A DNA stretch of 64,000 nucleotides from Apostichopus japonicus (GCF_037975245.1 NC_092569.1:33689668-33753667); one strand, 5' to 3'; counted from the stretch's first letter, positions 11,975 through 24,874 are shown. The notes: a model not told the origin generated them from the letters alone. Numbers and translations are program-made.

Positions 11975-12640
11975 TGTGTAGATGCACTATATATTAGTTC
12001 ATATATTTGCATGGTGTAGAAGAGTCCATATAATGTGTATATTGTACACCGTAATGCATACATAGTGTATGGTATATGCTTGTTCATACGGTGTGTATAG
12101 AGTATACATAATTCATACAATGTGTATACTTTAGATTAGTTCATACAGAGCGTAAAGTGTAGACTATACTTCACATTGTGTATAATTCGTGCAGTGTGTA
12201 TATTGTATATACTATATCATACCTTGAATATAGTGAATACTATTACATACGGTGTGCATAGTGTGGACTAGGTTATACCTTCCATATAGTGTACACTAGT
12301 CGATACAGTGTGTAAACTGTAAACTATAGTTCACATCGGGTATAGTTTATATAGTTTGTATAGTATAGATCAGATCATACCTTGAATATAGTGTAAACCA
12401 GTTCATACGGTGTGCTTATTGTAGACTAGATCATACATTGTATAGTGAAGAATAGTTAATGAAGTATTTAACTTATATACTACATCATACAGTGCGTAAA
12501 GTGTACACTATTTCAAACAGTTTGAAAATTGTAGATTATTCCTTGCATGATTGATAGTGTAGTATAACTCATACATTACATTTCACTGTTTACACGATAT
12601 AGTGTACCAGTTCATGCATGTTATAAAGTGCTGACTAGTC
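11975..12640. repeat. Degenerate minisatellite, unit A
   Basis: A run of imperfect repeats built of TAGTGTAGACTAGTTCATAC and GTGTGTATAG words, spacing about 35-47 bp, ending near a GTTCATGCATG. B (about 42525-43150) and C (from about 63515 to the window end) keep it. No coding potential. Confidence 0.75.
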
Positions 12641-13333
12641 CAAGTAGTTCAATAACACTTCCATTCATCCAGTCGACACTTCTTGATTTTTTTCCTGCCA
12701 AAAAAAAAGCGTTGTAACGTAGCTAACGTAGCTAACTGAATATCGAAATGACATCTTAACCACAATCAGCAAAATCAGCATTCTGACTCTTTTTATCGAC
12801 TAGGTAGCCTGAACGTTGTTTAACACACCACTACAAAACCCTTGAACATGAGCCATGCTAAATATAATATGCATTAAAAGCGACCAAAAAGCTAGAATAT
12901 ATTAACAGTTATTGAATTTGCAATACCATTGCTGTCCTTGGAACTAGAGACACGATATTCATTAGCTATGCAATACGTGGTTTAAATGGTTTTATTGGAG
13001 CAAGGACAATTCAACATTATGCAATTGAAGCTTACTGTACTATTGACAAAAATCTCAACATATAGATAGCTGTACATAATATTAAGTTGGATTGCGCATG
13101 TCGAATAGTCTTCTTTACATACAAGCCAAAGAATACTATATATGTGCAGTACGTTTTGTATAAGCTGTTCAACTAATCATGTTTCAAATGAAACGATGGC
13201 ATTAATGGACATCCATACTACTTCGGTCATTCCAATGAGGTGTTGGTAACCCCTAAATGGGTACTCTGTGTCATTTGTCATCTTGCCCTTCATCGAATAT
13301 ATTTCAGCGTGGCATTTCTTCAAACCCGAAATC

Positions 13334-13399
13334 ATGGAGAATTTTTTCAAAGTTTGTTTAACTTTTTTGACGATTTGGAACTTGTTTGGAACAGAAATG
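13334..13399 (+). CDS. Lectin A exon 1: signal peptide
   Basis: It encodes [19 protein letters not shown] then TEM: a short start and a hydrophobic core, ending ATG|GTAAGT in phase 0. Cleavage probably falls in the next exon after VIVSA. An acceptor-like ATATTTCAG ends at 13307, so a non-coding first exon further upstream is possible. B has the same exon with Thr-Phe changed to Asn-Val in the core. Confidence 0.75.
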
Positions 13400-16300
13400 G
13401 TAAGTATTTTAATTTTTTAATTTTTTTAAAAAAATATATGACTCTATTGAATATCTTCTGACTGTTTCAAGTTTTGAAAGCTAAGTCGCATCAATGTGCT
13501 GCTGCGCCAATCTTATTAAAGTTAAAAGTTAATACAAACTGAGTGTTAGCATCTCAACGAAATAGGTAAACACGGATTAAAATACTTAATGACATTCAGT
13601 AAGAAAGCCTTCAATTTAAATACAGAGTATTTTCAACTTCGCTAAAGGACAACTGTGTTTCGCCTTAAAACATAACGTTCTAACTGAATAATATATACAT
13701 AACAACTTTGTTCTTTAAAAAGTGCTTCCATGTACAATACTAAGAATAAAAGCCAATTATACATCTCATTTTTTTTTGTTACGCACCAATTTGTAATCAA
13801 TAACGTTTCGTGATGTGGCCAGGTAAAAATATACTTTTTCATATTTCGAGTATACAGCTTACCAATATCACGTACATAACGTCAGCGCACAAGGTTCCCC
13901 TCAAATATCCAACCCCACTGTTGAACCGTATACCAACACGTTACAGCAATCCTTGATTACATTTTCCAAATTATTGAGCTTTGATTCACATGTTTTTTAT
14001 TTTAGTTTAAATTCATGCTCCATATGCCATTCTTCTCTCTTCTAGAATAATAACTAAGTGCGAAACAGTAACATTCAGTTATTTCAAGATTCATAATTTC
14101 AAATATTAAAAAAAAAAAAAAATCAATCATGCGATTCCCCTATCGAAACAGAGCTTTACTCTTTGTATGGGTAATATACAATATTCTCCTATGCAGTCTA
14201 AAGTTGAACAGATGTTTTATAAAGCCTTTGCTATTTTTACATAAACTGTATACGTATAACGTATAACTTGAGTCTAATCTGTACAAAGGCAACTTCCCTT
14301 GTCGGTTCTGTTATTTTGATATGATTTCCGAGCAGTTATGTTATTCATTGTCCTTTTTCAAGTTGTCTGTATTCAATTTTAAAGCAACATTGACGTTTGA
14401 TAATCTAAAAACAAAGACAACATTTCTATGTCAAAATACCAGTACAAAGATAATTAAGTTAGCCTATATTTCAAATAGTAAGCAATATTATAGCTACTGT
14501 GAACACAACTATAATGATATGGTACATTCTTTTAGTATGACATCTTAACTTTAAAAAAGTGGAAGGTTCCATTCTTTGTAATACAATTTGAAGACATTTT
14601 CAGTTTAAGTTTGGTGATATCGCTGCAGCGAACTATCATCTAAACGCGAAATTTTGCAGCTCGAAAATGTATAAAGAGTGCCGAAATGGTTACATCCTTC
14701 ACATACTCATAGATATCAATTGTTAAGATATCATTATTTATGTAGCTATGTTTGGCAAACAGTCTGCAAGAAACAATAACGATATTTGTTATATGTTATA
14801 TGATCATTCTTTTTAAACGCATATTCAAGGAAACAAGGTTGATAAACATTAAAACTAACTGGTTTACATGTCAATCTAACTTAAAGAAATTTAACAAGGT
14901 GATAGAAAAATAAATATATGGACGGGATTATTGCTGAATATCATAAACTTAGGTTACTCGAGTTTATTGCAGTACAAAATTAGCAAAGAAAAAAAGACTG
15001 CTACATGCAAACATTGACAATTACCTTTTTGTGAGTGCTACGTCTATTTTCAGACACTACTATATGACTTTAAATTGCTTTCACGAAAGAATGGTATGCG
15101 ATCATAAGAGATGTCTCTGGCGATTTTAGTGTCTAGCCAACGGTGATTTCCTGATTCAGTGTTTCTTTTCTCATCTATATTGTTAGTTGCTTCTAGTAAA
15201 TATAATTTAGATTATATTTGATATTGATTAATAGAACCGTTTGACCGCACATTCGCAAAGATACTAGATATACGAGTAGAAAAACTTTAAGACATGATGA
15301 AGTTTGTAAAAAAAAAATTCTATATCGCCTGCATTTTGAAGTGACAGTTAAATTAGATAGATTTCAAACTAGAGAGTATATGTACTTCCTCAATAATTGA
15401 GTTTTAAAGAGAAGTAATATAGCTTAACCAAAAGTAACTGCGTGACAGCAACTCAGATATAATGTCGTATTACAATACCAATGTAAGGGGGAACCAAAAG
15501 GACGAAAATACATTTAGAACGGCAAACTTAAATCTGAATTTATGATATATCGTTACCAAACCGAAGATCTATATTTAAAAAAAGGGTGCTCGTATTGCAT
15601 TCATTCAATAAATCAATTTAAATATTAAACAAAGAATTTACTTTCTTCTAAATACACATATGATCATTGTCCTATTGTTCTAATTCTTATGAGTTAAAAT
15701 GAAATACCTATCAAGTATTGTTTGTCAAATTTGTGCGACATGTTTAACTATCTATCACTTACTCACGTGTCGCGCTATTATAAAATGTTCTAAAACGTTA
15801 GTCTAGTAAGTGGAATCGATTTTGGCGATGATAATAACAACTAGTAGTAATGTAAAAGCATTATTGAAAAAAAATAACTACTGTGACACGAACATGATAT
15901 TCAATCAAATAAACTGGAAGAAAACAAAAAGAAAGAAAGTCGATTTTAAATGCCATAGACGTTACTTATACGTATAAGTTGTTTTATAACTGATGTTTCT
16001 TTTATAAGATCTTATCATTTGTCATTTTTGTACTATTTGAATAAATTTATTCCAATCCTTCGAATAAATATAATTATAACAATTTAGATGTAAACTAGTG
16101 TTGGATCTCTCGTTTATACCCTTTAAATTTCAAAACCAACCGTTAAAACGAATCAATGTGAAGGCTAAATGTAGATAAAAGCGAATAATAGTTAGCCTCT
16201 TTGTATAAAATCAGACACAATATAAAACTCCTAACAAGACCATTTTTAAGTAAGTTTGAAATCAAGTCAAACTACAAGTAATACAAAGAAAATTGTTTTA

Positions 16301-19300
16301 AAATCTACATAAATGCCTTGTCAAAAAGTTAATTTCACTCAATTTCACCACAAATTTTAAAGTTTTTGTTTGGGGGGTTGGGTAAAGTTAAAAATATAAG
16401 CCATATTCTGGACATAGTTTGACAAGCAAATGTACATTTTCATCAATCATGAAAGTAAATAAAAGGACATAAAATAACTGCATAGGGACGTTTCAATGCG
16501 GAAACCATGTTTAACAATAAAAAAAACCTTATTTTTATTCTGCTTGTTTGTCCTAAAATAATTTTAATGTTCAACACTAAATGAAAATTCATTCATACAC
16601 ACTTTTTTTTCTTTCTTAAATTCAAATTGGGATATAATCAACATCAATGCAGGAACAAGTGAGACAACATAATTGCAGATAGACAATTTCCACCGACAAA
16701 TAAATTTCATTTCATTTTGATCGAGAACAACCTACTTTCTACATAATCCAGTTTAACAACATTTAAATGACAATCTAAAATTATTTTTCTCCAAACTTTG
16801 GAATACAACAAGCTGGTTTATCGTGTTAAGAAATTAAAGGTTTATACATATGCTAAATACAAATATGATAGGCGTAGTCAGCGACGTTCACCCACACCCA
16901 ACCATTTTCGCTGGCCGTCATCACACCCTCCCACCTGACTCTCACCTTCCCGTCATGTTACCATGTGACTGGTCGGTGGAGTTCTAACCTTAACGTTCGT
17001 TTGTCGTTTTAAAGTAACATATAAACTAATTCGGTATACAAAAGGAAAATTTTCCTATGCCTCAAACAATATGGATAATAGACTTTAAAAAAATTAAACA
17101 AATTCATCATATCTGTTACACTGTATCTAAATGTCGCTTTACTAGCACATGTTAGAAAAACTAGAAAGTATATCATAACACTTAACAACTCCATACATGG
17201 TAATAATTCGCTTGAAACACTTTCGATTCACAGATTTGTTGAAAGATACCTAATTAAATTCCTCCATATGATATTTTGTGGCTATCGTTCGAACGAGCAA
17301 CATATTCAAGAAAAACACGACTTGTGACAATCAAATTACTGCGATAAACACAATGATAAATGCAGATGGAACAGTATAACGTCTCACACAGTCTAAGTCA
17401 TTGCTTCCTCAAAAGCGTTATCGGCATAAAAAAGCTAATTTGGCTATATCCCAAAATATTCGCCTTTGACCGCGTCAATCTCTTTGTAACAATGGCACAT
17501 AGTGTACCACTAGGGAAAATAAATTGATTTTATTTTTCATAACTTAAGTTAAAGGTGATTTGATATTCTTGTATCAAAAGGAACATAATTAATCTTCTCC
17601 AAACCGTGATAAAGTAACTCTTGACATTATAAACGCGTTAACGCTATAATGACAAGATGACCCGTGTGCAGACGTTGTTTTAAAAAATCAAACATTTGAT
17701 GGAGACAAAATTATATCAAAGAACTGTTGACATTTCAGAAAAGAACTAAAGCGTGTCCTTTTGTTTATTCAGAGAGTTGTCTAAATTCACTTCATCTCCT
17801 GGAAATGCTATACAATATTTTTGTCTTGACAGATAACATCATAATTTCATGACAATTAAACTCCCATATACTCGTCTGTTCTGAAATATCAGTATTCGGA
17901 ATTTACCAAACAAGAAAAATGTAAATGGTTAAGTTGCTAAAGATCATTCTTACTGTAACAAGTTCAAAGCCGACGAATTGTACAACATAAGGCAAAACAA
18001 TTACAGAATTGTATTTATTGAATGTCTTGGTCTGAAAGGAAGAAAACATTTCTTATTTCTTTGAAATCTTCCTCATTATTGTTTGTCCATTTCCTGATAA
18101 ATTCTTTATCTCTTGCAGTTGTCATCATTATCATGTAATAGAAGACAAATTTTAATGTTGTTTTCTATTATTTGTCAATACTACGTACATTTGTAGAATT
18201 AGCGTTTAACAAGATTGTCCTATATTCTCTAGTTCATAACGTACTGCTATATTGTAATACATTTTAACTTTTATTGTTGTGAAATTTGCAAGAAACTGAA
18301 AAAAAATTAAGACAAAGAACTTACCTTACATTTAAAATGACACCTTTTAAATCTCAGAGTTACCATTTGCTAAGTAATGATCAAGACACGGTAATCATAT
18401 TCCAACAAGAATAGCTGGGACGATATAAAAGATCCGTCCTTTCAATAAAGAACTGTTTAACACAAATGCGTTACATATCATGTCTGAAATGTTCTGTCAA
18501 AATATCACTTGAACAAAGAACATCTGTCTGCAATGAGCAACTAAGTTTAATTAAGGAAGCAGCCGGCTATTGCCTTTGTTCTTTTACGTTAGCTTACATA
18601 TCTAATCCCGGAAAATGCCATTAATCTAATGTTTCCTGGATGGAAGTGGTAATATGAAGTTCAGTTCTGTTTTTATTGACTCGCAGACTAGATATTAATT
18701 TCAGTAGAAGACTAACGAAACAACCACTGCCTTAAACTAAAACAAATCGGACCAGTTTGCCTAAATGTTGTTTCTTCCGATCGAACAGATTCATTTGATC
18801 CTTCTTTTATTACGCAGGTTATCGTCAGTGCCGAGGTACGGTCTTCAGGTAGGTGTAGTAGTTATGCCATCCGACTTACCTTATTATGACAAGTAACCTC
18901 TGTGAGTTATATCAGTTATGTATTATAAATGTTAACACTAAGTTGGCCAGCTGAATGGCTAAAACATTGGCTCTTTATAGTGTTTGCTCTAAATGTGTGT
19001 TTTTCAATCGTGTCAACATTTCCGAACATTTATTATGAGATTGATTTTCTCTAAGTCGCGTATTTTCGGTCTCTTCACACCCTACGTGCTACATCGATAT
19101 TTTCTCCGGTACGCTAAAAAAAATGGGATTGGACTGTCTTCATGAGTCTTTTGATCTCACTTGGATAAGACTGATAACTACGGAAGTTTGATGAAAACTA
19201 AATTCAAGTTATTTGGTCTTTGAATATTTTATTGCAGGTTGAAAACTAATCAAAACTAATGATTCAAAGCAGTTACATCTGAGAATTCAATAACGATTAC

Positions 19301-22300
19301 CGTATATAATTTTAGTCGCGAAATATTCTCCTATATTGCAGTTGAGTAATAGTTGGCATTTAAACTGATGTATAACTTTAACTCTTATGTAACGAAACTA
19401 GTTCTCTTACAATTGGCTGAGAATCTAAGGCAATACTTTCGTTAACTGAAATAATTTTTCAGTCCCAATAAAATGTTAACTTTGTTTTACTTTCATCCAG
19501 GTTCTTCATACTTCGTTTTTCAACAACCTGCGTATCCGAGAGATTGCAAAGAAGTATCGAATGCATGTTCCTCTACACACAATACATCTGGAGTGTACCT
19601 AATTAAACCAGATGGCTATCTAGAACCGTTTGAGGCTTACTGTGATAATGATCTTGATACTGGTGGTTGGACGGTATGGCTGATTACTTGATGTTTCCTT
19701 TTCAACTTGAAATAGATATGTAAAAAATTACTTTTTTACAATTTTGCATACAGTAATATAAAGCGGTGTAATAAAAATCGTTATTTCAAATAGAATATTG
19801 ATATTTGTTATTGAAGATAGTGTTTAAATCAATGTTATATATTTTGAAATTTAAGAACAGTGTAGTTCTTCTTCCAAGTAAACAGTAAACTTCTAGCCAA
19901 CACACTATAAACTTAAGTTAGAAATATAAGTTCTTATTTCTGTGTAATAATTGTTAGCAACAAATCGCATTGCAGCCTAAGGGAACGAATATACATATTC
20001 AATCACGTCCCGGTTAACGCTTAACATTTTGATATTCGTTGTAGGTATTACAGCGAAGAAGATTGGATTCTGTAAATTTTAATAGAAGTTGGAAAGACTT
20101 CAGAAATGGATTTGGCTTTCTAGGGAGTGAGTTTTGGATCGGAAATGAGAAAGTTGCCTACTTAACAAATCAAAAGCGGTACCAACTGAGAATGGACTTT
20201 GAGAACGTTGCTGGAGAAACTTACTATGTCACATACGACGATTTTCGTATCTCAGATGAATGGGGGAAATATTATATATCAAGTTTAGGAAAATTCCTAA
20301 TATCAGATGGTAAGTGTCTTTTACATTCTTATTCAATATAAAGCCAAATAATAAGAATATCATTTATGTCATAAGTAAACGTGCATTCTAAGAACGAATG
20401 GATCTTTTGGAGGTAGACTTTACATGTCAATTATCTTTTCATAGTTTGAAGAAACTGCTACAATACATATCGTACAAGTATACATATAGTAAATCAGCGA
20501 GTACAATGACGATACAACACATATAGTAACGATAACAGTATAATCATATGATTGCGAGTACAAGCTCAAAGCGCGAGTGTAAATACTTAATCTTGCATTA
20601 GTATCTATACTATATTTCCAAAATGCCTCCATAAGTTAAAGTGTGATTACGCACTCACTACAAGACTGCTTCGTACTCAACACTAACATTGGCTCTGACC
20701 AAGGAACCGTATGTACCGTTTGTACAACAGAACGCTTACACTGAAAACAGGAACGTCTCCCAGTTTCATCAGCACAACCAACGCAAACGAAATTTGGAAG
20801 TTTCTATTAATTGTCTTTTTTGTCAGAGAGCAGTATACTTTCACCGAGAGAAACCCTGTAACAAAAGCTATGACTATCTGGCTTCAGTTGTACAACAAAA
20901 GATGGGGTGTTTTCTCGTAATGTTCAATAACTATTAATATAAATGTGACAAAGGAACGGTCACTGCGTGATTTTAAATGTTCTGAAGTCATTCAAACTGC
21001 TTCTGAAAGTGTGTTACTTTCCTTTAACCTTCTGACAGCCAACTATTGAAGTATTGAAAAAAACATTTTCTTTGGCACTTGTCATATTCGTTGTGTCTGT
21101 ATCAGGTTACTTTTATTTACCCTTTTTTCCCTTTCCTGTTGCCTAGAATTAAAAATTGAATGGTGTCCAGCTAATGAGATATTTAGCAATGAGACATGTG
21201 AGAGGACTTGTGAAGACCCCGATACTTGCATCTCGGCTACCTCTCGCACAGAATCAGAGCAATGCGTTTGCGTCGGCGATTATCTGAGAGAGCAAGGACA
21301 ATGCATCCCTCTCAACCAATGCAACTGCTTCGTTGATGAAAAAGGAAGTGTATTAGGGGTCAGTATGGTTCTTTCAGGACTTTTTTAAGCTTTACTCTTA
21401 CTTCATTGTCCATATCATTCGAAGAAAATCTTCTACTATATAAACTTGTTGATTATCACATTACATTTACAGATAACCGAGTAGCGCTCATATCGCGGTT
21501 GGGAAAGGGGCATAAACCCCACCCTCCGTCGGGTTCGCCTTCTGGCAAAACTGTCAGTCAGGAACGTATTACATTAATCAGGAAGATAAGACATACGAGT
21601 TTGCATCCCCTTATAAACCAAAAAACAAAATTCATGGATACTTCATACCATAGTCTTGCGGTTACAACTAATTGTTGGCCTAATGTTAAGTCGCAATAAG
21701 CCGTTGAATGCAGCATTTGACGGCTACCTTTGTTCTTAAGCGGATCCCTAGGCCCCCTACATCGGAGTTGGTTTAAAAAAAAAACATAAAACTTGTTTAA
21801 CATTGGTCATCCATCGTTGAAATCCTGATCATTTCCAGGGAAAATTTGTGACAAATAATTTATTTTTATTATTTTTTTTTTCTCTCTGAATATCTTAAAT
21901 TAGGAGGGCAAGTTTTACATCAATTCACGATGTACACGAAATTCAACTTGTAGGAACAACCGTCTTATAGATGAGAGTTACCAGTGTAGTGATGACGCAA
22001 CCTGTGATGAGAGGAACGATGTCCGTAAATGTTACTGTAATGATGGCTACGAAGGGGACGGAGTGACGTGCACCCGCGAGGTGGTCCCAAAAGATTGCTA
22101 CGAGCTTTATGTTTCCGGTACACTCAGTGATGGAGTTTACACCATTTACCCTGATGGTTGGCCAAGCGGCATTCAGGTTTACTGTGAGATGGAAAGTAAC
22201 GGAGGAGGATGGACAGTGAGTAATGCAAACAGGGCTTTGAATTGTTACCTTTTACACAATGTAGTTTGCATTTTGCAAAACGATGCACTGAAGATCTCCT

Positions 22301-22343
22301 TGAGTTGAATTTGACCAATAGAATAAAGTTCTATCATAATAAA

Positions 22344-22386
<43 letters not shown>

Positions 22387-22392
22387 ATATAC

Positions 22393-22470
<78 letters not shown>

Positions 22471-24591
22471 GTATAGATCTTATATTAATCTTTATTAACT
22501 TTACTACGGCTTTGGATATCATACCCTTAAGGATTAGTAGATGAAACAATTGGATTACCTTTTTGTTTTCATTTCATAGGTTTTCCAGCGACGATCGAGT
22601 GCCTCCGTTGACTTTTATCTTGGTTGGTTGGACTACAAGAACGGTTTTGGTAATAAGAATCAAGACCACTGGCTAGGTAATAAATATATCCACTCTATGA
22701 CCAACCAGAAAACGTACCAGCTTCGTATTGATCTAAGGGATTCCGCTTCATCATCGAAATACGCCGTCTATTCGACTTTTAGCATTACTGACGAGGCAGA
22801 CAAGTATCGACTATCAGTTGGATCACACAGTGGAAATACAGGTGAGTAGTTGACATTCTAATCATTGACGTATACATAAATCTGGAACGATTACGTCAAT
22901 TAGGAGAATCGTCTTCACCCCCCCCCCCCCCCCAAACAAAAGAAGAAGAAAAAAACATGCCAAACATGGAGGATAAGTGACGTGCTCCCCTATAGCAACT
23001 AATTCTTGTAGTACTCCTTAAATGTTTATTCTAAAACAACTAATGTCTTGATCTCATAGCTACCGCATTCCTGGCTAAATGATATATGTTTTCAATGTTC
23101 ACAGCAATTCTCAATTCCAAACATTGCTATTTTCATTCAAACGTTTGAACTACCGTTGGAACGCACGTAGGTTTCCAAGAATATACAATGCGAATAGACA
23201 TAAGAAGCAGACGATAATATTCGCTGTTCATTGGCAACACAGGTCTCCTTGTCGTGTTTGCACGTAACAAGCACCTAACATGATAGGAGTGACCGTCATA
23301 CGCAATCTTTAAGACTATTACAGTAGATGTTCTAATATTAGCTACAACATTTATAGTCAATTCACTTTATGTCAGTTCTATTCTTCATTTAAACTTATTT
23401 ATTTCATGATCTTTCATGTGTCTGGTGTAATCTGCGTTTAAACTCCAACATGGAAGCTCAGGTTGAAAAATCTAAAGATTACATATGCTATAAAAATCGG
23501 GTAAAAAAATGAACAGTCGATGGCAATTAACACCCTTCTTGCCATGCCAAGTAAAACAGGGACCTTTGATTACTTAGGATTGGATCTTTAAATGATACCC
23601 TTGCTTTCCTAACTTGTAGGATATATTTAGGTACCTCATACAGCCCCCGTCCCCCACCTCCCCTCCCCTCCTGGCCCAGATGCGAAGAAAGCCTAAGTTA
23701 ACATGTGTTGTACAGGCACAGAAATGAACATTCAGTTATGCAAACTAAATTACACATAATAGTATTCAAGAAATATACGACTTGATACCGACACGCACAA
23801 GAAATCTATAACTCGAGTTTTGATAGTATAGGAGACTAATCAGATGGGGACTTAGAAATAAGAATCAACTAAATGAATGAATGAAGAGTATTCCGATAAA
23901 TAAATGTAAAATAAAGAGCGATATTAGCAACTCTTCAGTAACCAAACCCTGGCAATTGCTTTAAGAAGTTTCCCCATCTGTATGTGGCTCCTATTGTGGC
24001 ATTGTATTTCAAACGGAACAAAAACAACACTGTATAATAACGTACTTGCAAAGACAAGATACCTACCTATGTATCCTAAATATTCAACACACGCAAACAA
24101 ACAAAAAACGCGGAACTGACGTTTTCATCTTAGTAAGACAAAAGCGCACTGCCCTCTAACTTGTATCCGATGTTGGATTCATTCAAAGTTTAAAAATTGA
24201 TCGGTTCATTTACTCTTTCTTGTTTGTTGCAGGTTATGATAGTTTGTCTGGTAGCAACAATAAACAATTCAGTACAAAAGACCGGGACAACGATGGATGG
24301 AGCAGCTACGACTGTGCTGAGAGACACAGAGGAGCCTGGTGGTTCTATTATAGTTATTACTGTACAAATTATTATTCTGCTTCTCAGTGTCGGTCTTACT
24401 GTCCCAGTTATAGTTATTATTGTATATTGTTTCCCGATGGCAGCGACAACTGCGCATATTGCGCTTACTCTCACCTCAACGGAGACTACGACGGCTCTAC
24501 TCGAGGAACGAACATGTACTGGTATAGTTATAGTTTGAACGGTTACGGATGCAGCCTGCAATACACAGATATGAAAATACGGCCGGTGTAG
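13334..24591 (+). CDS. Secreted fibrinogen-related lectin, unit A (559 aa)
   Basis: Eight exons join in phase: 13334-13399, 18818-18848, 19501-19673, 20045-20309, 21147-21358, 21904-22215, 22580-22841, 24233-24591, all with GT-AG introns. Order of parts: signal peptide (about residues 1-27), an incomplete fibrinogen-like domain (about 40-179), a TIL domain (185-237), an EGF-like domain (277-305) and a complete fibrinogen C-terminal domain (about 312-559). Fibrinogen domains of this type are calcium-dependent lectins binding acetylated sugars; many invertebrate family members act in immunity. The last domain keeps the GGWT start and the DRDND calcium site but has a Tyr/Cys-rich insert in the pocket loop. 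The start has A at -3 and G at +4. No transmembrane segment is visible after the signal. Ligand and tissue are unknown. Confidence 0.85.
13400..18817 (+). other. Lectin A intron 1 (5.4 kb)
   Basis: AT-rich DNA without a recognisable exon, repeat array or transposon end. The B counterpart is 43941-49551; its clearest difference is an extra block of about 130 bp near 48915-49050. Confidence 0.5.
18818..18848 (+). CDS. Lectin A exon 2: 31-bp microexon
   Basis: Between acceptor TTACGCAG and donor GTAGGT, it encodes [10 protein letters not shown] plus one base. It enters in phase 0 and leaves in phase 1, exactly joining exons 1 and 3. VSA|E is a plausible signal cleavage site. It is identical in B (49552-49582). 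Confidence 0.7.
19501..19673 (+). CDS. Lectin A exon 3: fibrinogen-like domain 1, first part
   Basis: It encodes residues 33-90: [18 protein letters not shown], then [24 protein letters not shown]. These are the classic N-terminal features of a fibrinogen C-terminal domain: the RDC and YC cysteine pair, the G-x-Y-x-I-x-P-D-G turn, and GGWT at the exon end in phase 0. B differs mainly at the residues after PDG (HP for YL). Confidence 0.85.
20045..20309 (+). CDS. Lectin A exon 4: fibrinogen-like domain 1, middle part
   Basis: It encodes residues 91-178: VLQRR, then [30 protein letters not shown] and YQLRMDFEN, all fitting the central part of a fibrinogen domain. It ends in phase 1 after FLISDG. 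The usual third exon with the calcium site and ligand pocket does not follow; the next coding exon is the TIL domain. I found no GAWW-like or DND-like coding in the 837-bp intron. Confidence 0.85.
21147..21358 (+). CDS. Lectin A exon 5: TIL (trypsin inhibitor-like) domain
   Basis: It encodes residues 179-249. [16 protein letters not shown], then [21 protein letters not shown] and QC match the TIL pattern of CPxNE..., CxC and GxC. It has eight cysteines in the core rather than the usual ten; the pair before the CxC step is absent. TIL domains occur in protease inhibitors and as structural modules in large extracellular proteins. Here the structural role is likelier, since another Cys-containing piece ([13 protein letters not shown]) follows at once. 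Confidence 0.75.
21904..22215 (+). CDS. Lectin A exon 6: EGF-like domain and start of fibrinogen domain 2
   Basis: It encodes residues 250-353 in phase 0 at both ends. First comes [20 protein letters not shown], a likely continuation of the TIL region; then the EGF-like [18 protein letters not shown] with [11 protein letters not shown]; then the start of a fibrinogen domain, [37 protein letters not shown] changes EGDG to EGNG. Confidence 0.8.
22343..22475. repeat. (TA)n microsatellite in lectin A intron 6
   Basis: About 130 bp of TA repeats with TATG/TACA interruptions. The B intron keeps only about 33 bp (53078-53110). Confidence 0.95.
22580..22841 (+). CDS. Lectin A exon 7: fibrinogen domain 2, middle part
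   Basis: It encodes residues 354-440: [46 protein letters not shown], then [15 protein letters not shown]. All core fibrinogen-domain motifs are present. The donor is GTGAGT in phase 1. B has only about eight base differences over 262 bp. Confidence 0.85.
24233..24591 (+). CDS. Lectin A exon 8: ligand-pocket exon with Tyr/Cys-rich insert
   Basis: It encodes residues 441-559 and the stop. [20 protein letters not shown] is the calcium site and first pocket cysteine, followed by RGAWW. Normal family members have about three residues from GAWW to the next cysteine. Here 39 residues intervene, rich in Tyr, Ser and Cys (five extra Cys), before CAYSHLNG. The end is [16 protein letters not shown]. 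With the extra Cys in GYGC the number of added cysteines is even (six), so added disulfides are possible. Confidence 0.85.
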
Positions 24592-24874
24592 ACAAAACAC
24601 TGTGTAACACAGTGCCCAACAGTGCATGCTTTACTTAGAAAGTAGGGAGAGATCCATACAGATCTTCGAGTGTCGGAAACCAGGACGGGCTGAAGACAAG
24701 AAAAAAGCAGAAAATGCAACAAATACTCCAACCAGAGCAATTCGACAAATAATTCATTTTTAAGGAATGAGAAGATTTATAGCAATTATTGAAATCAATG
24801 TCAAAATGTAAATATTAACTAGCTTACTGTTGTTTGATAGTTTACGATTGATTATTGTATAAGTCTCACAAAAG

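Noticed and set aside
20689-20937. Open frame inside lectin intron 4, present in both units
   Set aside because: I looked for the missing calcium/ligand exon of fibrinogen domain 1 here; it has no GAWW or DND motif, and conservation is no higher than in the surrounding intron.
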